Assembly: GCA_031266095.1 (NCBI GenBank)
Contig: JAISBR010000146.1
Coordinates: 1 to 41,896 of the forward strand
Origin: Treponema sp.
Lineage (GTDB): Bacteria > Spirochaetota > Spirochaetia > Treponematales > Breznakiellaceae
DNA: 41,896 bases
Direction: 5' to 3'
Shown here piece after piece: positions 7,603-16,365 of the stretch. The first letter of the stretch is position 1, and the number at the start of each line of letters is the position of its first letter. A program made the translations under genes and the position numbers. Under the pieces are notes generated by a model. The model had not been told where the DNA came from, did not search any database, and saw nothing but the letters and a program-made list of their open reading frames with translations.

Positions 7603-8217
7603 TCATTTTAAGGCGTCAGGGCGGAGCATATTTTGTACCGAAAGGTAGGAACGGGTCCGCAGTGAAGCAAATACATCAGCGTTAGGGTGTTCCCTGAAAT
7701 CCGCCAGAGTTTTTTTATAGACATCCATAGGTACCCTGGTTACCGCCACCTCTTCGGCCTTTATTCCGTGCAGATGGAATTCGACGCCGCCGGTATTTTT
7801 TCCCTGATACCAGACGCTTATCTCCTGTTCCGGGTAGGTCTCCTCGGCTTTGAGGAGGAGGTAGTACTTCAGGGCTTCAATGGCGGCCGGCTCCAGGCCG
7901 TCACGGATAATCGCGACGCGGTCCGACAGCTCCGGATAACTGATAATGGTTTCAACACCGGCAAGCGTTGTTTTTCTTCGGTAAAATTCGCCCCGATCAA
8001 GCTCGGGCAAAACCTCGAGCGTAAGCCGTTTGGACGGCCACAGAAGCGTTACCGGGTATTCAGGCTTGTGATTTTTCATGCAGCCGGGGCAGGTGAAATT
8101 CATAAATGAGCCTTCGACAATTTTCTCAATATACTCAGGCGATTTGTCAAGATCGATTTCTGTTTCCGCCTCAACTGAGAAACCCCTGCCGCAGGGGCAG
8201 GTAATACTCCGTTTCAT
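7603..8217 (-). CDS. CpXC-domain protein
   Basis: A 204-residue protein. The N-terminus has two cysteine pairs (TCPCG, Cys7/Cys9, and TCPGC, Cys43/Cys46) spaced as in the CpXC family, a presumed zinc-binding domain of unknown role. The remainder (about 60-204) is an alpha/beta region with no motif I recognise. It lies 23 nt after rseP on the same strand behind a good Shine-Dalgarno (AAGGAG), so it is the last gene of the rpsB-rseP operon. The hemerythrin gene converges on it with a 40-bp gap. Confidence 0.75.
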   Translation of the reverse strand: MKRSITCPCGRGFSVEAETEIDLDKSPEYIEKIVEGSFMNFTCPGCMKNHKPEYPVTLLWPSKRLTLEVLPELDRGEFYRRKTTLAGVETIISYPELSDRVAIIRDGLEPAAIEALKYYLLLKAEETYPEQEISVWYQGKNTGGVEFHLHGIKAEEVAVTRVPMDVYKKTLADFREHPNADVFASLRTRSYLSVQNMLRPDALK

Positions 8218-8240
8218 AGACCGACTCCTTAACGCGGCAA

Positions 8241-9599
8241 CTACCTGCGGGCCAGGTACAGTATATCTCCGAATATCGCCAGGATCATAAGACCGAAGAT
8301 CAGCACTACTCCCAGGGTTTGAAAAACCGCGACGGCACGGGGATTGACGGGTTTCCGGCGTATCATTTCGAATAAAAAGAGCACAATCATGCCGCCGTCA
8401 AGAATGGGCAAGGGCAGGAGATTCATCACGCAGAGAGCAACGGAGATAAGGGCGAGAAAATCCGCCATAGAACGGAGACCCACGCCGAAGCTCTGCCCAA
8501 AGCCCTCGGCGGCCACATCCCCCATCATGTAGGTGATGCGTACCGGTCCTGATACGGCCTGAGTGAGATCAATGCCTTTGAAGAGGAGTCTGAGACTCCG
8601 CAGAGAGACCACGAGGGTTTTCCAGGATTCGGCCGCGCCCTTGGCGAGCGCCGCAAACGGCGAAAGCGGCGGGGTTCGGTACTGTATGGAAGTCCAGGTG
8701 ATACCCAAATTCGCTTCTCCGTCATCGCCATATTCGGGAATAAGGCTGGCCTGTCCCTTCTCATCGTTACGCGCATAGTCAATGGTGAGAGCGGCAGGCT
8801 TGGGTTCCAATGCCACGAGAAAATCCATGCTGTTGGAAACAGGCCTGCCGTCAACACGTTCGATACGGTCACCGGGCAAAAGCCCCCCCAAGGCGGCAGG
8901 GCTTTCCGGGGCTATCGCCTCTATGAGCGGATCAGTCCAGAAATATACCCCGATTTTCCCGGCGCCTGAACTTTTATCCAGGCTTGGCGTAACGTTCAGC
9001 CGCAACTGCTCTCCGTTCCGTTCAACGGTAACAGACAGGAGCTTTTCAGGGTTGACGGCGATATTTTCCTGAACTTCATGGTAGTATTGGATTTTTTTTC
9101 CGTCTATCTCAATGATCCGGTCCCCGGTTTTAAGGCCTGCCTCATCAGCGGGATACTGTTCCCCGGGGTGTATCTCCGAGATCAGCACGATACGGTTGCC
9201 CAGAGTACGCACATCAAAACCGGCGCCCCATATAACGGAAAGCGTCAAAACCGCGAAAACCAGATTGAAGAAAGGCCCGGCGAAGGCAACCAGGATTCGG
9301 CGCTGGGGACTGGCTCCCAGATAGTCGCCCTTTGCCGGGCTTAAGCCCCGCTGCCCGTTTTCCCAGGCCTCCTGAAATTCATTTTCACCCCGCATCTTAC
9401 AGTAGCCCCCCAGAGGGAACATGCCGAGCCGGTATTCGACCTTGCCGATCTTCTTTTTCAAAATCGGATTACCCCAGCCGATGGAAAAGGCTTCCACCTC
9501 TATGCCCACAAGCCTCGCCGCGAGGAAATGCCCCAATTCATGCACAAAAACTACCACCCCAAGGCCAATCACCCCAAGGATTATTTTAACAAAAATCAT
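8241..9599 (-). CDS. rseP: RseP-type site-2 intramembrane zinc metalloprotease
   Basis: A 452-residue membrane protease. The zinc motif HELGH is at 20-24 in the first membrane helix, and the third ligand is in LDGG (400-403) in a C-terminal helix. Two PDZ-like regions lie between them, one around the GDRIIEIDGKKI stretch and a second around LLPGDRIERVDG. Two or three more membrane segments flank LDGG. The family cleaves anti-sigma factors and leftover signal peptides within the membrane. The start overlaps the dxr stop by 4 bp and has AAGGAT upstream, so translation is coupled. The order frr-uppS-cdsA-dxr-rseP is a widely conserved one. Confidence 0.95.
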   Translation of the reverse strand: MIFVKIILGVIGLGVVVFVHELGHFLAARLVGIEVEAFSIGWGNPILKKKIGKVEYRLGMFPLGGYCKMRGENEFQEAWENGQRGLSPAKGDYLGASPQRRILVAFAGPFFNLVFAVLTLSVIWGAGFDVRTLGNRIVLISEIHPGEQYPADEAGLKTGDRIIEIDGKKIQYYHEVQENIAVNPEKLLSVTVERNGEQLRLNVTPSLDKSSGAGKIGVYFWTDPLIEAIAPESPAALGGLLPGDRIERVDGRPVSNSMDFLVALEPKPAALTIDYARNDEKGQASLIPEYGDDGEANLGITWTSIQYRTPPLSPFAALAKGAAESWKTLVVSLRSLRLLFKGIDLTQAVSGPVRITYMMGDVAAEGFGQSFGVGLRSMADFLALISVALCVMNLLPLPILDGGMIVLFLFEMIRRKPVNPRAVAVFQTLGVVLIFGLMILAIFGDILYLARR

Positions 9600-10801
9600 A
9601 TTTTATCCTTCATAAACACTTTCGCTATTGTCCTGGCCCGTGTATCCGCTTCCAATACCGGCGCGATATCCGCCGGTTCCCCGCCCCAGTCTTTATTTAA
9701 AACATAAGCTACAATCCGGGGTATATCAAGAAAGCCAATTTCCCGCCTGAGAAATGCGGCCACCGCCACCTCATTAGCGGCGTTATAAGCGCAGGGGTAC
9801 AGCCCATCCCGCAGGACCGCCTCACGGGCAAGACTCAGCATGGGAAATCTTTTTGTATCAGGCTTTTCAAATTCAAGGGTAAGGGATTCGAAGTCAAGCC
9901 GCCCAAAACCGGTGGGTCTGCTGTTGGGCCAGTAGAGGACCTGATGGATAGGAAGTCTCATGTCGGGCCGGGCAAGCTGAGCGTATACCGCGCCGTCCCG
10001 CAGGCGTATCATGGAATGAACTATGCTCTGGGGATGAATAACCACTTTGATTTTTTCAGGGGGTATATTGAAGAAGCGTGTCGCCTCAATGATCTCAAGC
10101 CCCTTGTTTGCCATAGACGCGGAATCGATGCTTATTTTGGGACCCATATTCCAGGTGGGGTGGGCAAGGGCCGCCTCCGGGCTTGCACCGGCCATTTTGT
10201 CAAGGGACCATTGCCTGAAAGGCCCCCCCGACGCTGTAAGCAAAATTTCGTCTAAGGCCGTTTCGGGCCACTCTTCAATACCCCGCACGGCCGGCGTATC
10301 CGGTACACGCTCCGCCGCCTGATTGTACAGAATGCAATCACCCCAGGGAGCAGGGGAGAAAAGGTCCCCCCGGCGAATCAAATGAAAAATCGCCGAATGT
10401 TCTGAATCCATCGGCAGGATATTTACTTTATGTACCGCCGCCTGATTGAAAACCTGCTTTCCCGCCATTACCACGGTTTCTTTGTTGGCCAGGGCAAGAT
10501 CGGAGCCCGCTTCTATTACCGCCATTGAAGGTTCAAGGCCCGCCGCGCCTGCAATGCCGTTAATGGTGATATGGGCCTCTGCCGCAGCGATAGCGGTAAG
10601 CAGCCGTTCTCGCCCGCCGGGACCGCCCGCAAGGACGAGTTCCGCGCCGGGCCAGGCCCGGCCCAGTTTCTCAAGCCCTTCCCTGTCGCTGTGCGCGCTT
10701 AGCAGCACCAGCTCAAAATCATCCGTCTCCTGACTGATGACATCAATAGCGCTCTTCCCAACAGAACCGGTGGCGCCAAGAACCGCAACGCGTTTTTTCA
10801 C
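9596..10801 (-). CDS. dxr: 1-deoxy-D-xylulose-5-phosphate reductoisomerase
   Basis: A 401-residue enzyme that converts DXP to 2-C-methyl-D-erythritol 4-phosphate with NADPH, the first committed step of the MEP isoprenoid pathway. The NADPH-binding motif GATGSVG is at residues 9-15. The substrate and metal region reads PMDSEHSAI, and MGPKISIDSASMANKGLE carries the conserved KISIDSA block. The start is GTG, overlapping the cdsA stop as GTGA, so the genes are coupled. ispD and ispF of the same pathway lie elsewhere in this window (37987-36750). Confidence 0.96.
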   Translation of the reverse strand: MKKRVAVLGATGSVGKSAIDVISQETDDFELVLLSAHSDREGLEKLGRAWPGAELVLAGGPGGRERLLTAIAAAEAHITINGIAGAAGLEPSMAVIEAGSDLALANKETVVMAGKQVFNQAAVHKVNILPMDSEHSAIFHLIRRGDLFSPAPWGDCILYNQAAERVPDTPAVRGIEEWPETALDEILLTASGGPFRQWSLDKMAGASPEAALAHPTWNMGPKISIDSASMANKGLEIIEATRFFNIPPEKIKVVIHPQSIVHSMIRLRDGAVYAQLARPDMRLPIHQVLYWPNSRPTGFGRLDFESLTLEFEKPDTKRFPMLSLAREAVLRDGLYPCAYNAANEVAVAAFLRREIGFLDIPRIVAYVLNKDWGGEPADIAPVLEADTRARTIAKVFMKDKI

Positions 10802-11694
10802 AATAACATCCGTGATTGAGGCTGTTTGAAGAGCAGGCTGAAAACCAGATAAAACACAGGCGCCGCCAGGGTTATGGAATCAATAGAATCAAGAACCCCG
10901 CCTCTTCCGGGCATAATATGCCCTGAATCTTTACTGCCTGAACTGCGTTTTATCGCCGATTCGCTTAGATCACCTAAGGCGGCGGCAATGCCGGACAAGA
11001 GCCCAAGAATAATCCCCGCGCACGGGGCGGAGGATATGAAAAACACTGAATCAAAACGGGGAACAAAAACACCGGGAAAGAGCAGCGCGGCGCCGGCGCC
11101 CACGGCAATTGAAGCGATAGTTCCGCCGATAAAACCGGCGACACTTTTATTAGGGCTTGCCGGAATTATTCCCCGGTTTCCCCTGCCGAGCAGCATACCC
11201 GCAGCCCATGCCGTCGAATCATTGCCCATAACGCTCAACAGAAATACTATGATGATAATTTCCGCCCTTTCCCATCCGCCCATTTTAATTATCCATTCGA
11301 GCAAAAAACCCGGATAAATCAACACGGTGAAACCGGCCGCTATACGGTTAACGCAGCGATCCATATCCTTAAGCCGGAAAAAAACCACTGATACCAGTAT
11401 CCAGAAAACGCCGGCGGCAAAAAAAGCAGTCGTAACCCAATCATCCCAATTAAGGCTGAGCGCCAGGGTCTCCGCCGCCGGCAGCAGGGCGCCCAGGATC
11501 ATCGCCTCAGTTTTGGGGACGCGCAGCCCTTTTTTTTCAAGTATTGCCGCGAGTTCCGCCGCGCCCAAGGCGCTGAAGACAATCACCGTCAGATTCAGGG
11601 CCAGATGGTGAAAGTAGGGAAGAAAGCATACAACAAACACAACCAGAGGGAGACCAATGAAAAATATCAGAAGGCGCTGTAACATTTTTTTCAT
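10798..11694 (-). CDS. cdsA: Phosphatidate cytidylyltransferase
   Basis: A 298-residue polytopic membrane protein with about seven or eight hydrophobic segments. It makes CDP-diacylglycerol from phosphatidic acid and CTP, the branch point of phospholipid synthesis. The family signature is at the C-terminus (SAIKRSSGSKDSGHIMPGRG and on to VLDSIDS). Two usually conserved positions differ: the His of PGHGG is Arg, and the Arg of DRxD is Ser. The rest of the signature, including the KR, KD and D-x-x-D residues, is intact. It lies 32 nt after uppS and overlaps dxr by 4 bp. Confidence 0.92.
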   Translation of the reverse strand: MKKMLQRLLIFFIGLPLVVFVVCFLPYFHHLALNLTVIVFSALGAAELAAILEKKGLRVPKTEAMILGALLPAAETLALSLNWDDWVTTAFFAAGVFWILVSVVFFRLKDMDRCVNRIAAGFTVLIYPGFLLEWIIKMGGWERAEIIIIVFLLSVMGNDSTAWAAGMLLGRGNRGIIPASPNKSVAGFIGGTIASIAVGAGAALLFPGVFVPRFDSVFFISSAPCAGIILGLLSGIAAALGDLSESAIKRSSGSKDSGHIMPGRGGVLDSIDSITLAAPVFYLVFSLLFKQPQSRMLL

Positions 11695-11726
11695 GGCAGC
11701 CTGTCCATTACCGATACTCCGCCCTG

Positions 11727-12461
11727 TTAGCCGCTAACGGCGTCAGCCGCCTTTGCCTCGGCAAGAGCGGAAGGAACGCCGCCAAAACGCCGGTCCCGGT
11801 TCTGAAAATCATCTATGGCCGCGGCAAGGTCCTCACCGGTCCAGTCGGGCCAAAACCTGGGGGAAATGTACAATTCCGCATAGGCCGCCTCCCAGAGCAG
11901 AAAATTACTGGTCCGGTATTCCCCGGCGCTACGGATGATAAGGTCCGGGTCAGGCACATCCGGATTGTCGAGACAAGCGGCAATGTGCTCTTCGGTAATA
12001 GCGTCCATATCCGCCCCGGCGGCCAGGCGCCGTACCGCCCGGACAATTTCATCCCTGCCGCCATAATTAATAGCGAGGATTACCTGCATGCCCTTAAAAT
12101 CCCTGGTTTCCGCTACGGCGCCGGCAAGCTCGGCCTGAATGTCAGACGACAGCCCCTCCGTGTCGCCGGCGTGGCGAATACGGATACGGTTTTCCCGGTA
12201 GAAATCAAGCTCACCGCGAAGGTACTGTTTTACCAGCCCCATAATAAAGCCTACCTCGTCGGCGGTACGTTTCCAGTTCTCGGTGGAAAAAGCGTAAAGT
12301 GTCAGATATTTGACGCCCATATCGCTGGCGGCCTTGACTATGCGTTTGGCGGCCTTAAGGCCCTCAAGATGCCCCTGGGTACGGACACGGCCCCGCGCCC
12401 GCGCCCAGCGGCCGTTTCCATCCATGATGACGCCGATGTGAACCGGGATATCTGTACCCAT
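11727..12461 (-). CDS. uppS: Isoprenyl transferase (undecaprenyl diphosphate synthase)
   Basis: A 244-residue cis-prenyltransferase. It extends farnesyl diphosphate with isopentenyl units to the C55 carrier lipid of wall synthesis. The catalytic Asp14 lies in the signature HIGVIMDGNGRWAR, FSTENWKR carries conserved Glu and Trp residues, and RSAGEYRTSNFLLWEAAYAE is the C-terminal block. The ATG at 12461 shares one base with the frr stop and has GGAAG four bases upstream. A GTG one codon earlier (12464) is also possible but sits too close to that ribosome site. The gene is coupled to frr. Confidence 0.95.
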   Translation of the reverse strand: MGTDIPVHIGVIMDGNGRWARARGRVRTQGHLEGLKAAKRIVKAASDMGVKYLTLYAFSTENWKRTADEVGFIMGLVKQYLRGELDFYRENRIRIRHAGDTEGLSSDIQAELAGAVAETRDFKGMQVILAINYGGRDEIVRAVRRLAAGADMDAITEEHIAACLDNPDVPDPDLIIRSAGEYRTSNFLLWEAAYAELYISPRFWPDWTGEDLAAAIDDFQNRDRRFGGVPSALAEAKAADAVSG

Positions 12462-13015
12462 CACACTTCCATGATTTCTTTTTCTTTTTCTTCCAGCACC
12501 TGATTCACTTTGGTGATGAAACTGTCGGTCAACTTTTGCAGCTCTGCGGAACCCTTGCTTTCATCGTCTTCGGTGATGGATACGTCTTTCAGCAGTTTCT
12601 TCAGTTCGTCGTTGCCGTCCCGGCGGATGTTGCGTATTGCCACCCGCGCCTGCTCGGCCTGGCTCCTGGCGAGTTTCACCAGTTCTTTGCGCCGTTCCCC
12701 GGTAAGGGGAGGAATGGCGATACGGATCACCTTGCCGTCATTGGAAGGGTTCAGCGACAGTTCCGAGCTGCGGATCGCCTTCTCGATCTCAGCGATGAGG
12801 GTTTTATCCCAGGGCTGAATAACGACAAGCCGGGCCTCGGGAATGGAGATATTGGCCACCTGGTTCAGAGGCGATTTTTCACCGTAACAATCCACCCGGA
12901 TCTTGTCGAATAACGAAGCCGAAGTCCGTCCGGAACGTAGCGAGGCGAAACCGTCTTTCAGATTCGCCGTCGTCTTTTTCATCCGTTCCTCAGATGAGGA
13001 AATGACGCTCTGCAT
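12461..13015 (-). CDS. frr: Ribosome recycling factor
   Basis: A 184-residue protein of the normal RRF length. It splits the post-termination ribosome together with EF-G. Family blocks are visible: LRSGRTSASLFDKIRVDCYG near the N-terminus, IRIAIPPLTGERRKELVKLA in the middle, and NIRRDGNDELKK. The gene follows the tsf stop directly (ATG at 13015, tsf stop ending at 13016) and ends by overlapping uppS. Position, length and motifs agree. Confidence 0.97.
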   Translation of the reverse strand: MQSVISSSEERMKKTTANLKDGFASLRSGRTSASLFDKIRVDCYGEKSPLNQVANISIPEARLVVIQPWDKTLIAEIEKAIRSSELSLNPSNDGKVIRIAIPPLTGERRKELVKLARSQAEQARVAIRNIRRDGNDELKKLLKDVSITEDDESKGSAELQKLTDSFITKVNQVLEEKEKEIMEV

Positions 13016-13873
13016 TTAGGTTCCCACCTTATAATAAACGAAGTCTGTTATATTGAGCTTGGCGCCGGCTTTCTTGGCGCATTCCGCCAGAGCCTGGGCG
13101 ACAGTGAGTTTTTCATCTTTTACATAACCCTGCTCAAGGAGGCATATCTCCGAAAGGTATTTGTTCACCTTGCCCTTGAGGATGCCGTCCAGCACATTTG
13201 CCGGTTTGCCCGTGAGCTTTTCATCCTGCTCCATCTGCTTACGGAAAATATCTTCCTGCCCCGTGAGCCAGGCCTGATCGATCTTACTCCGATCCAGAAC
13301 ATGGGGATTAAAGGCGGCGATATGAAGGGCCAGGGAAAAGATAAAGTCCTTTACTTCCTCATCCTTGAAAATCTCAGGTTTGTCGGAATCGCACTTGACC
13401 ACCACGCCGATATTGCCGTCGCCGTGAATGTACTGTGTAAGAAACTCGTTAGCGCCGGCCTTGACTATCGTGAGCCGCTTGAGTCCCATATTCTCCCGTA
13501 TCTTGGCGGCAAGGTCGGTCACCATACCCTTAAGTTCGTCGTTAGGTTCGGTCCAGTCTTTTTCCAGAGCCTTGCCGGCAATAGCCCCTCCCAAGGCGAT
13601 AAAATCGGGGTTCCGGGCCACAAAGTCGGTTTCAGAGGAAAGTTCCACCAGAACCGCGGCGGAACCGCCGGCATTGATTTTTACAAATATTTTGCCTTCA
13701 TTGGCCGCCCGACCGGAGCGTTTCTCAAGGGCGGCAAGCCCCTTTTCTTTGAGCAGTTTTTCAGCCTCCTCAAAATTGCCGTCGCTGGAAACCAGAGCGT
13801 TCTTACATTCCATCATTCCCGCTCCGGTTTTTTCCCGGAGTCGTTTAACATCAACAGCGCTAATCTCAGCCAT
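13016..13873 (-). CDS. tsf: Elongation factor Ts
   Basis: A 285-residue guanine-nucleotide exchange factor for EF-Tu. The N-terminus MAEISAVDVKRLREKTGAGM is the typical UBA-like start, followed by MECKNAL. The Tdf-type sequence SSETDFVARN (residues about 77-86) contacts EF-Tu. The ATG at 13873 is used because AGGAGAT lies 8 nt upstream and the family begins there, so a longer frame to 13915 is rejected. It normally sits directly behind rpsB, but here about 400 bp of palindromes and a terminator separate the two, so it may have its own promoter. Confidence 0.97.
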   Translation of the reverse strand: MAEISAVDVKRLREKTGAGMMECKNALVSSDGNFEEAEKLLKEKGLAALEKRSGRAANEGKIFVKINAGGSAAVLVELSSETDFVARNPDFIALGGAIAGKALEKDWTEPNDELKGMVTDLAAKIRENMGLKRLTIVKAGANEFLTQYIHGDGNIGVVVKCDSDKPEIFKDEEVKDFIFSLALHIAAFNPHVLDRSKIDQAWLTGQEDIFRKQMEQDEKLTGKPANVLDGILKGKVNKYLSEICLLEQGYVKDEKLTVAQALAECAKKAGAKLNITDFVYYKVGT

Positions 13874-13986
13874 AAGTCTATCTCCTGTTTTAAGGTAATC
13901 CGCCCACAGACGCACGTTATTGACGGACTCTATTAGGGGACCTCCAAAATTTTAGTCTTTAGAGATCTTCGTATACACTAAATCTA

Positions 13987-14166
13987 GGAGTTTGTTGCAC
14001 TTCGTGCATAAAACCTCTAAAAATCGCCATTCAGGCGATTTTTTACCCTGCAAACTCCGTAAGGAGCCCGTTAATCGGGATTTTTGCGGCATAAAGTGCC
14101 GCAAAAATCCACAAGCGCAACAGGCTCCTGGGAAAGCTGTTCCAAAATCTGACATTTTGGAACAGC
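13987..14166. repeat. Composite palindromic element between rpsB and tsf
   Basis: The rpsB-tsf gap (13874-14281) is non-coding. It holds TAGGAGTTTGTTGC (13987-14000) and an inverted copy GCGCAACAGGCTCCTG (14115-14130), a small stem TGCAC/GTGCA (13998-14002 and 14005-14009, loop TT), a 14-bp perfect stem GGATTTTTGCGGCA/TGCCGCAAAAATCC (14078-14091 and 14097-14110) and a 13-bp perfect stem GCTGTTCCAAAAT/ATTTTGGAACAGC (14136-14148 and 14154-14166). The same signature and hairpin occur at 1981-2030, and a related unit at 40854-40902. Nothing else is seen in 14167-14281 or in 13874-13986. Confidence 0.75.
14020..14044 (-). terminator. Bidirectional intrinsic terminator between rpsB and tsf
   Basis: AAAAATCGCC (14020-14029) and GGCGATTTTT (14035-14044) make a perfect 10-bp stem with a 5-nt loop and end in T runs on both strands. 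On the minus strand this would stop or attenuate rpsB transcription before tsf. It is the most terminator-like hairpin in the window. Confidence 0.6.
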
Positions 14167-14281
14167 CTCAAATGGAAAAACGGACTAAAGTCCACCGCGT
14201 TTGCGTAAATCCCTTTACACCGGAGCATTGGTTTCCTCCGGAATGTCTCCTAAAACCCGCCGGGGATCTTGAGAGAACGGT

Positions 14282-15181
14282 TCATTCTTCATCGTAAACT
14301 TTATCGACGTCCACCTGGATATGATCATCCTCACCGGATGTTTCCACTTCGGGTTCTTCAGCCGGCTTTTCTTCTGCAGCCTCGGTGGAATAGGATTCAA
14401 TATCAATTTCCTGATCCTCCTCCTTGCTGGAAACATCGGTCAGCAGCCCTTCCATGTCGTCGCCCTCGTCGCCCAGAGTCTCGATGATTTTGAGACCCAC
14501 TTCGTTATCCGCTTCCACAACCGCATTGGCGACGATCTGGGTGAAGAGAGTGATCGCCCTAATGGCGTCGTCATTGCCGGGGATGGGGTAGTCGATACCA
14601 TCGGGGTTACAGTTGGTGTCTACCACCGCTATAATGGGAATACCCTGGCGCTGGGCTTCGGCAACGGCAATCGCTTCTTTGCGGGTGTCAATAATAAAGA
14701 GAATACCCGGCAGCTCCTTCAATTCTTTGATGCCGCCCAAGTTCTTCTGGAGTTTTGCCTGCTCCTTACCTAAAGCGGCGATTTCCTTCTTAGTCAGATT
14801 CTCAAAGCTGCCGTCAACTTCCATTTTCTCCAGTTTTTTCAGACGGAGCAGGGATTTCTTGATAGTCACAAAGTTGGTGAGCATGCCGCCAAGCCAGCGG
14901 TTATTCACGTAGAACATACCACATCGTTCAGCCTCTTTCTGGATCGCCTGCTGCGCCTGCTTCTTGGTACCCACAAAGAGCACGGTCTTGCCGGACGCTA
15001 CGGTTTTGCGGACCACATCGTAAGCGTCCTTGATCGCCTGGATAGTCTTTTGCAGATCGATAATGTGGATGCCGTTCCGTTCCGCGAAGATGTATTTTTT
15101 CATCCTCGGGTCCCAGCGCTTCACCTGGTGGCCGAAATGTACCCCTGATTCCAGGAGACTTTTCATGGTAACTACAGCCAA
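14282..15181 (-). CDS. rpsB: 30S ribosomal protein S2
   Basis: A 299-residue protein. The first 250 residues match S2 ([73 protein letters not shown]). The last ~55 residues form an acidic, low-complexity tail (many Glu and Asp), which makes it longer than the E. coli protein. The start is TTG at 15181: AGGAGGAAA lies a few bases upstream and MAVVTMK is the family's usual N-terminus. It heads the ribosomal/lipid operon behind maf. The tail may be flexible on the ribosome surface. Confidence 0.96.
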   Translation of the reverse strand: MAVVTMKSLLESGVHFGHQVKRWDPRMKKYIFAERNGIHIIDLQKTIQAIKDAYDVVRKTVASGKTVLFVGTKKQAQQAIQKEAERCGMFYVNNRWLGGMLTNFVTIKKSLLRLKKLEKMEVDGSFENLTKKEIAALGKEQAKLQKNLGGIKELKELPGILFIIDTRKEAIAVAEAQRQGIPIIAVVDTNCNPDGIDYPIPGNDDAIRAITLFTQIVANAVVEADNEVGLKIIETLGDEGDDMEGLLTDVSSKEEDQEIDIESYSTEAAEEKPAEEPEVETSGEDDHIQVDVDKVYDEE

Positions 15182-15271
15182 AATTTCCTCCTCACGGGAA
15201 CTGTCCGGAAATTTGTTACACCTCGCACGTAAAATCGCCTGTTAAGCGCGGACCAGTGTTTTTAGACAGCC

Positions 15272-15295
15272 CCAAGACGAAAAGCGGCGTCTTGG
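15272..15295. terminator. Hairpin between maf and rpsB
   Basis: CCAAGACG (15272-15279) and CGTCTTGG (15288-15295) form a perfect 8-bp stem with an 8-nt loop, in the 207-bp gap between the maf stop and the rpsB start. There is no strong T run, so it could be a weak terminator or part of the rpsB leader. No convincing rpsB promoter is visible. Confidence 0.4.
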
Positions 15296-15388
15296 CTTAG
15301 ACAGCGCTTCGTCAACCTTCCCTGTATCTCATGCCCCAAGCCCGCAAGGGCGGGGGGATGGAAAATCAAGAGCCAACGGCCCCTATGG

Positions 15389-15976
15389 CTAAGCCCCGTA
15401 AGGATAACCATTCTCACGTAACATAACATAAAAATCGCGCAATGGCAAGCCCACCACGGCGCTCGGCGAACCGGTAATGGAACTGATAAAACAGCCCGCC
15501 AGCCCCTGTATGCGGTAAGCGCCCGCCGCCTTCTGCCATTCTCCGGTATCGAGGTACCATTCGATTTCGTCTTCAGAAAGGGAAGCGAAAGTGACCGCAC
15601 AAGCCGCCGAGCGGCAGTCCGTGTTTCCCGCCGGTCTTCTGTGGAGGGCGACGGCGGTAATGACCTCGTGTTCCCGGCCTGCCAGACGGCGCAGCATCCG
15701 TTTGGCGTCTTCCCGGTCCGCAGGTTTTCCGAAAATACCGCCGTCCACCGAAACAATCGTGTCTGCCCCGCAGATCCAGGACGGTTTTCGCCCATCCAGC
15801 AACTCCACAACTTTTTGTACCTTCCGTACCGCCAATCCCTCCGCCGTTTTCCGGGGATCCGTCCCCTGTTCGATCTCCTCGTCGATAAAGGAGGACATGA
15901 CGCTGAAAGGCAGTCCGAGAAGTCTGAAATATTCCTGCCTTTGCGGGGAAGCGGAAGCCAGAATAATAGGTTCCAT
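15389..15976 (-). CDS. maf: Maf-family nucleotide pyrophosphatase
   Basis: A 195-residue member of the Maf/HAM1 superfamily, which hydrolyses non-canonical or excess nucleoside triphosphates to monophosphates. Signature blocks are ILASASPQRQEYFRLLGL at the N-terminus, ICGADTIVSVDGGIFGKP with the catalytic Asp, and YRIQGLAGCFISSITGS. The ATG at 15976 has no Shine-Dalgarno but has TATCTT exactly 6 nt upstream, so the mRNA may be leaderless. A long open frame over the same bases in another frame (15262-16011) is a shadow. Confidence 0.94.
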   Translation of the reverse strand: MEPIILASASPQRQEYFRLLGLPFSVMSSFIDEEIEQGTDPRKTAEGLAVRKVQKVVELLDGRKPSWICGADTIVSVDGGIFGKPADREDAKRMLRRLAGREHEVITAVALHRRPAGNTDCRSAACAVTFASLSEDEIEWYLDTGEWQKAAGAYRIQGLAGCFISSITGSPSAVVGLPLRDFYVMLRENGYPYGA

Positions 15977-15982
15977 GTATTC

Positions 15983-16011
15983 AAGATACCAAGCGGCGGC
16001 CTCTGAAACAA
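15983..16011 (-). promoter_or_regulatory. Possible leaderless promoter of maf
   Basis: On the minus strand TTGTTT (16011-16006), a 17-bp spacer and TATCTT (15988-15983) are followed after 6 nt by the maf ATG. With normal spacing the transcript would begin at the A of the start codon. The hexamers are only moderate matches. Confidence 0.4.
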
Positions 16012-16126
16012 GGCGTTTCTAGTCAGAATGAGGCGTTACGAAAGAAAAGGCACTTGGCGTTGAATTCCCGGTTAACGATTCCCCGATCCGTGTTGCGCCA
16101 CGTCAAAAAACGAACCACAGCCGATC

Positions 16127-16155
16127 TTGACACGTGGTGAGTATTGAGATATGGT
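16127..16155 (+). promoter_or_regulatory. Promoter of tRNA-Arg
   Basis: A perfect TTGACA (16127-16132), a 17-bp spacer and TATGGT (16150-16155) place a start near 16162, about 64 nt before the tRNA. The maf gene points the other way, so this spacer (16012-16225) is a divergent promoter region. Confidence 0.5.
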
Positions 16156-16225
16156 AGATTTCAAGGCCCTTGAGAATTTTCAGTTTTTGAGGCGTCCTTT
16201 ACCTTATTTCGGTGGAAACAAGCGT

Positions 16226-16299
<74 letters not shown>

Positions 16300-16365
16300 T
16301 TCGTAATTTCTTTCATAACGGTAATCAATAGGTGGATATCTTTGTGAACAGTAGGGAGACACAGA

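Noticed and set aside
15262..16011. Open frame of 249 codons on the minus strand over maf and its downstream gap
   Set aside because: It overlaps the clear maf gene in another frame, is rich in Arg, Trp, Gly and Pro, and matches no family. It is a shadow.
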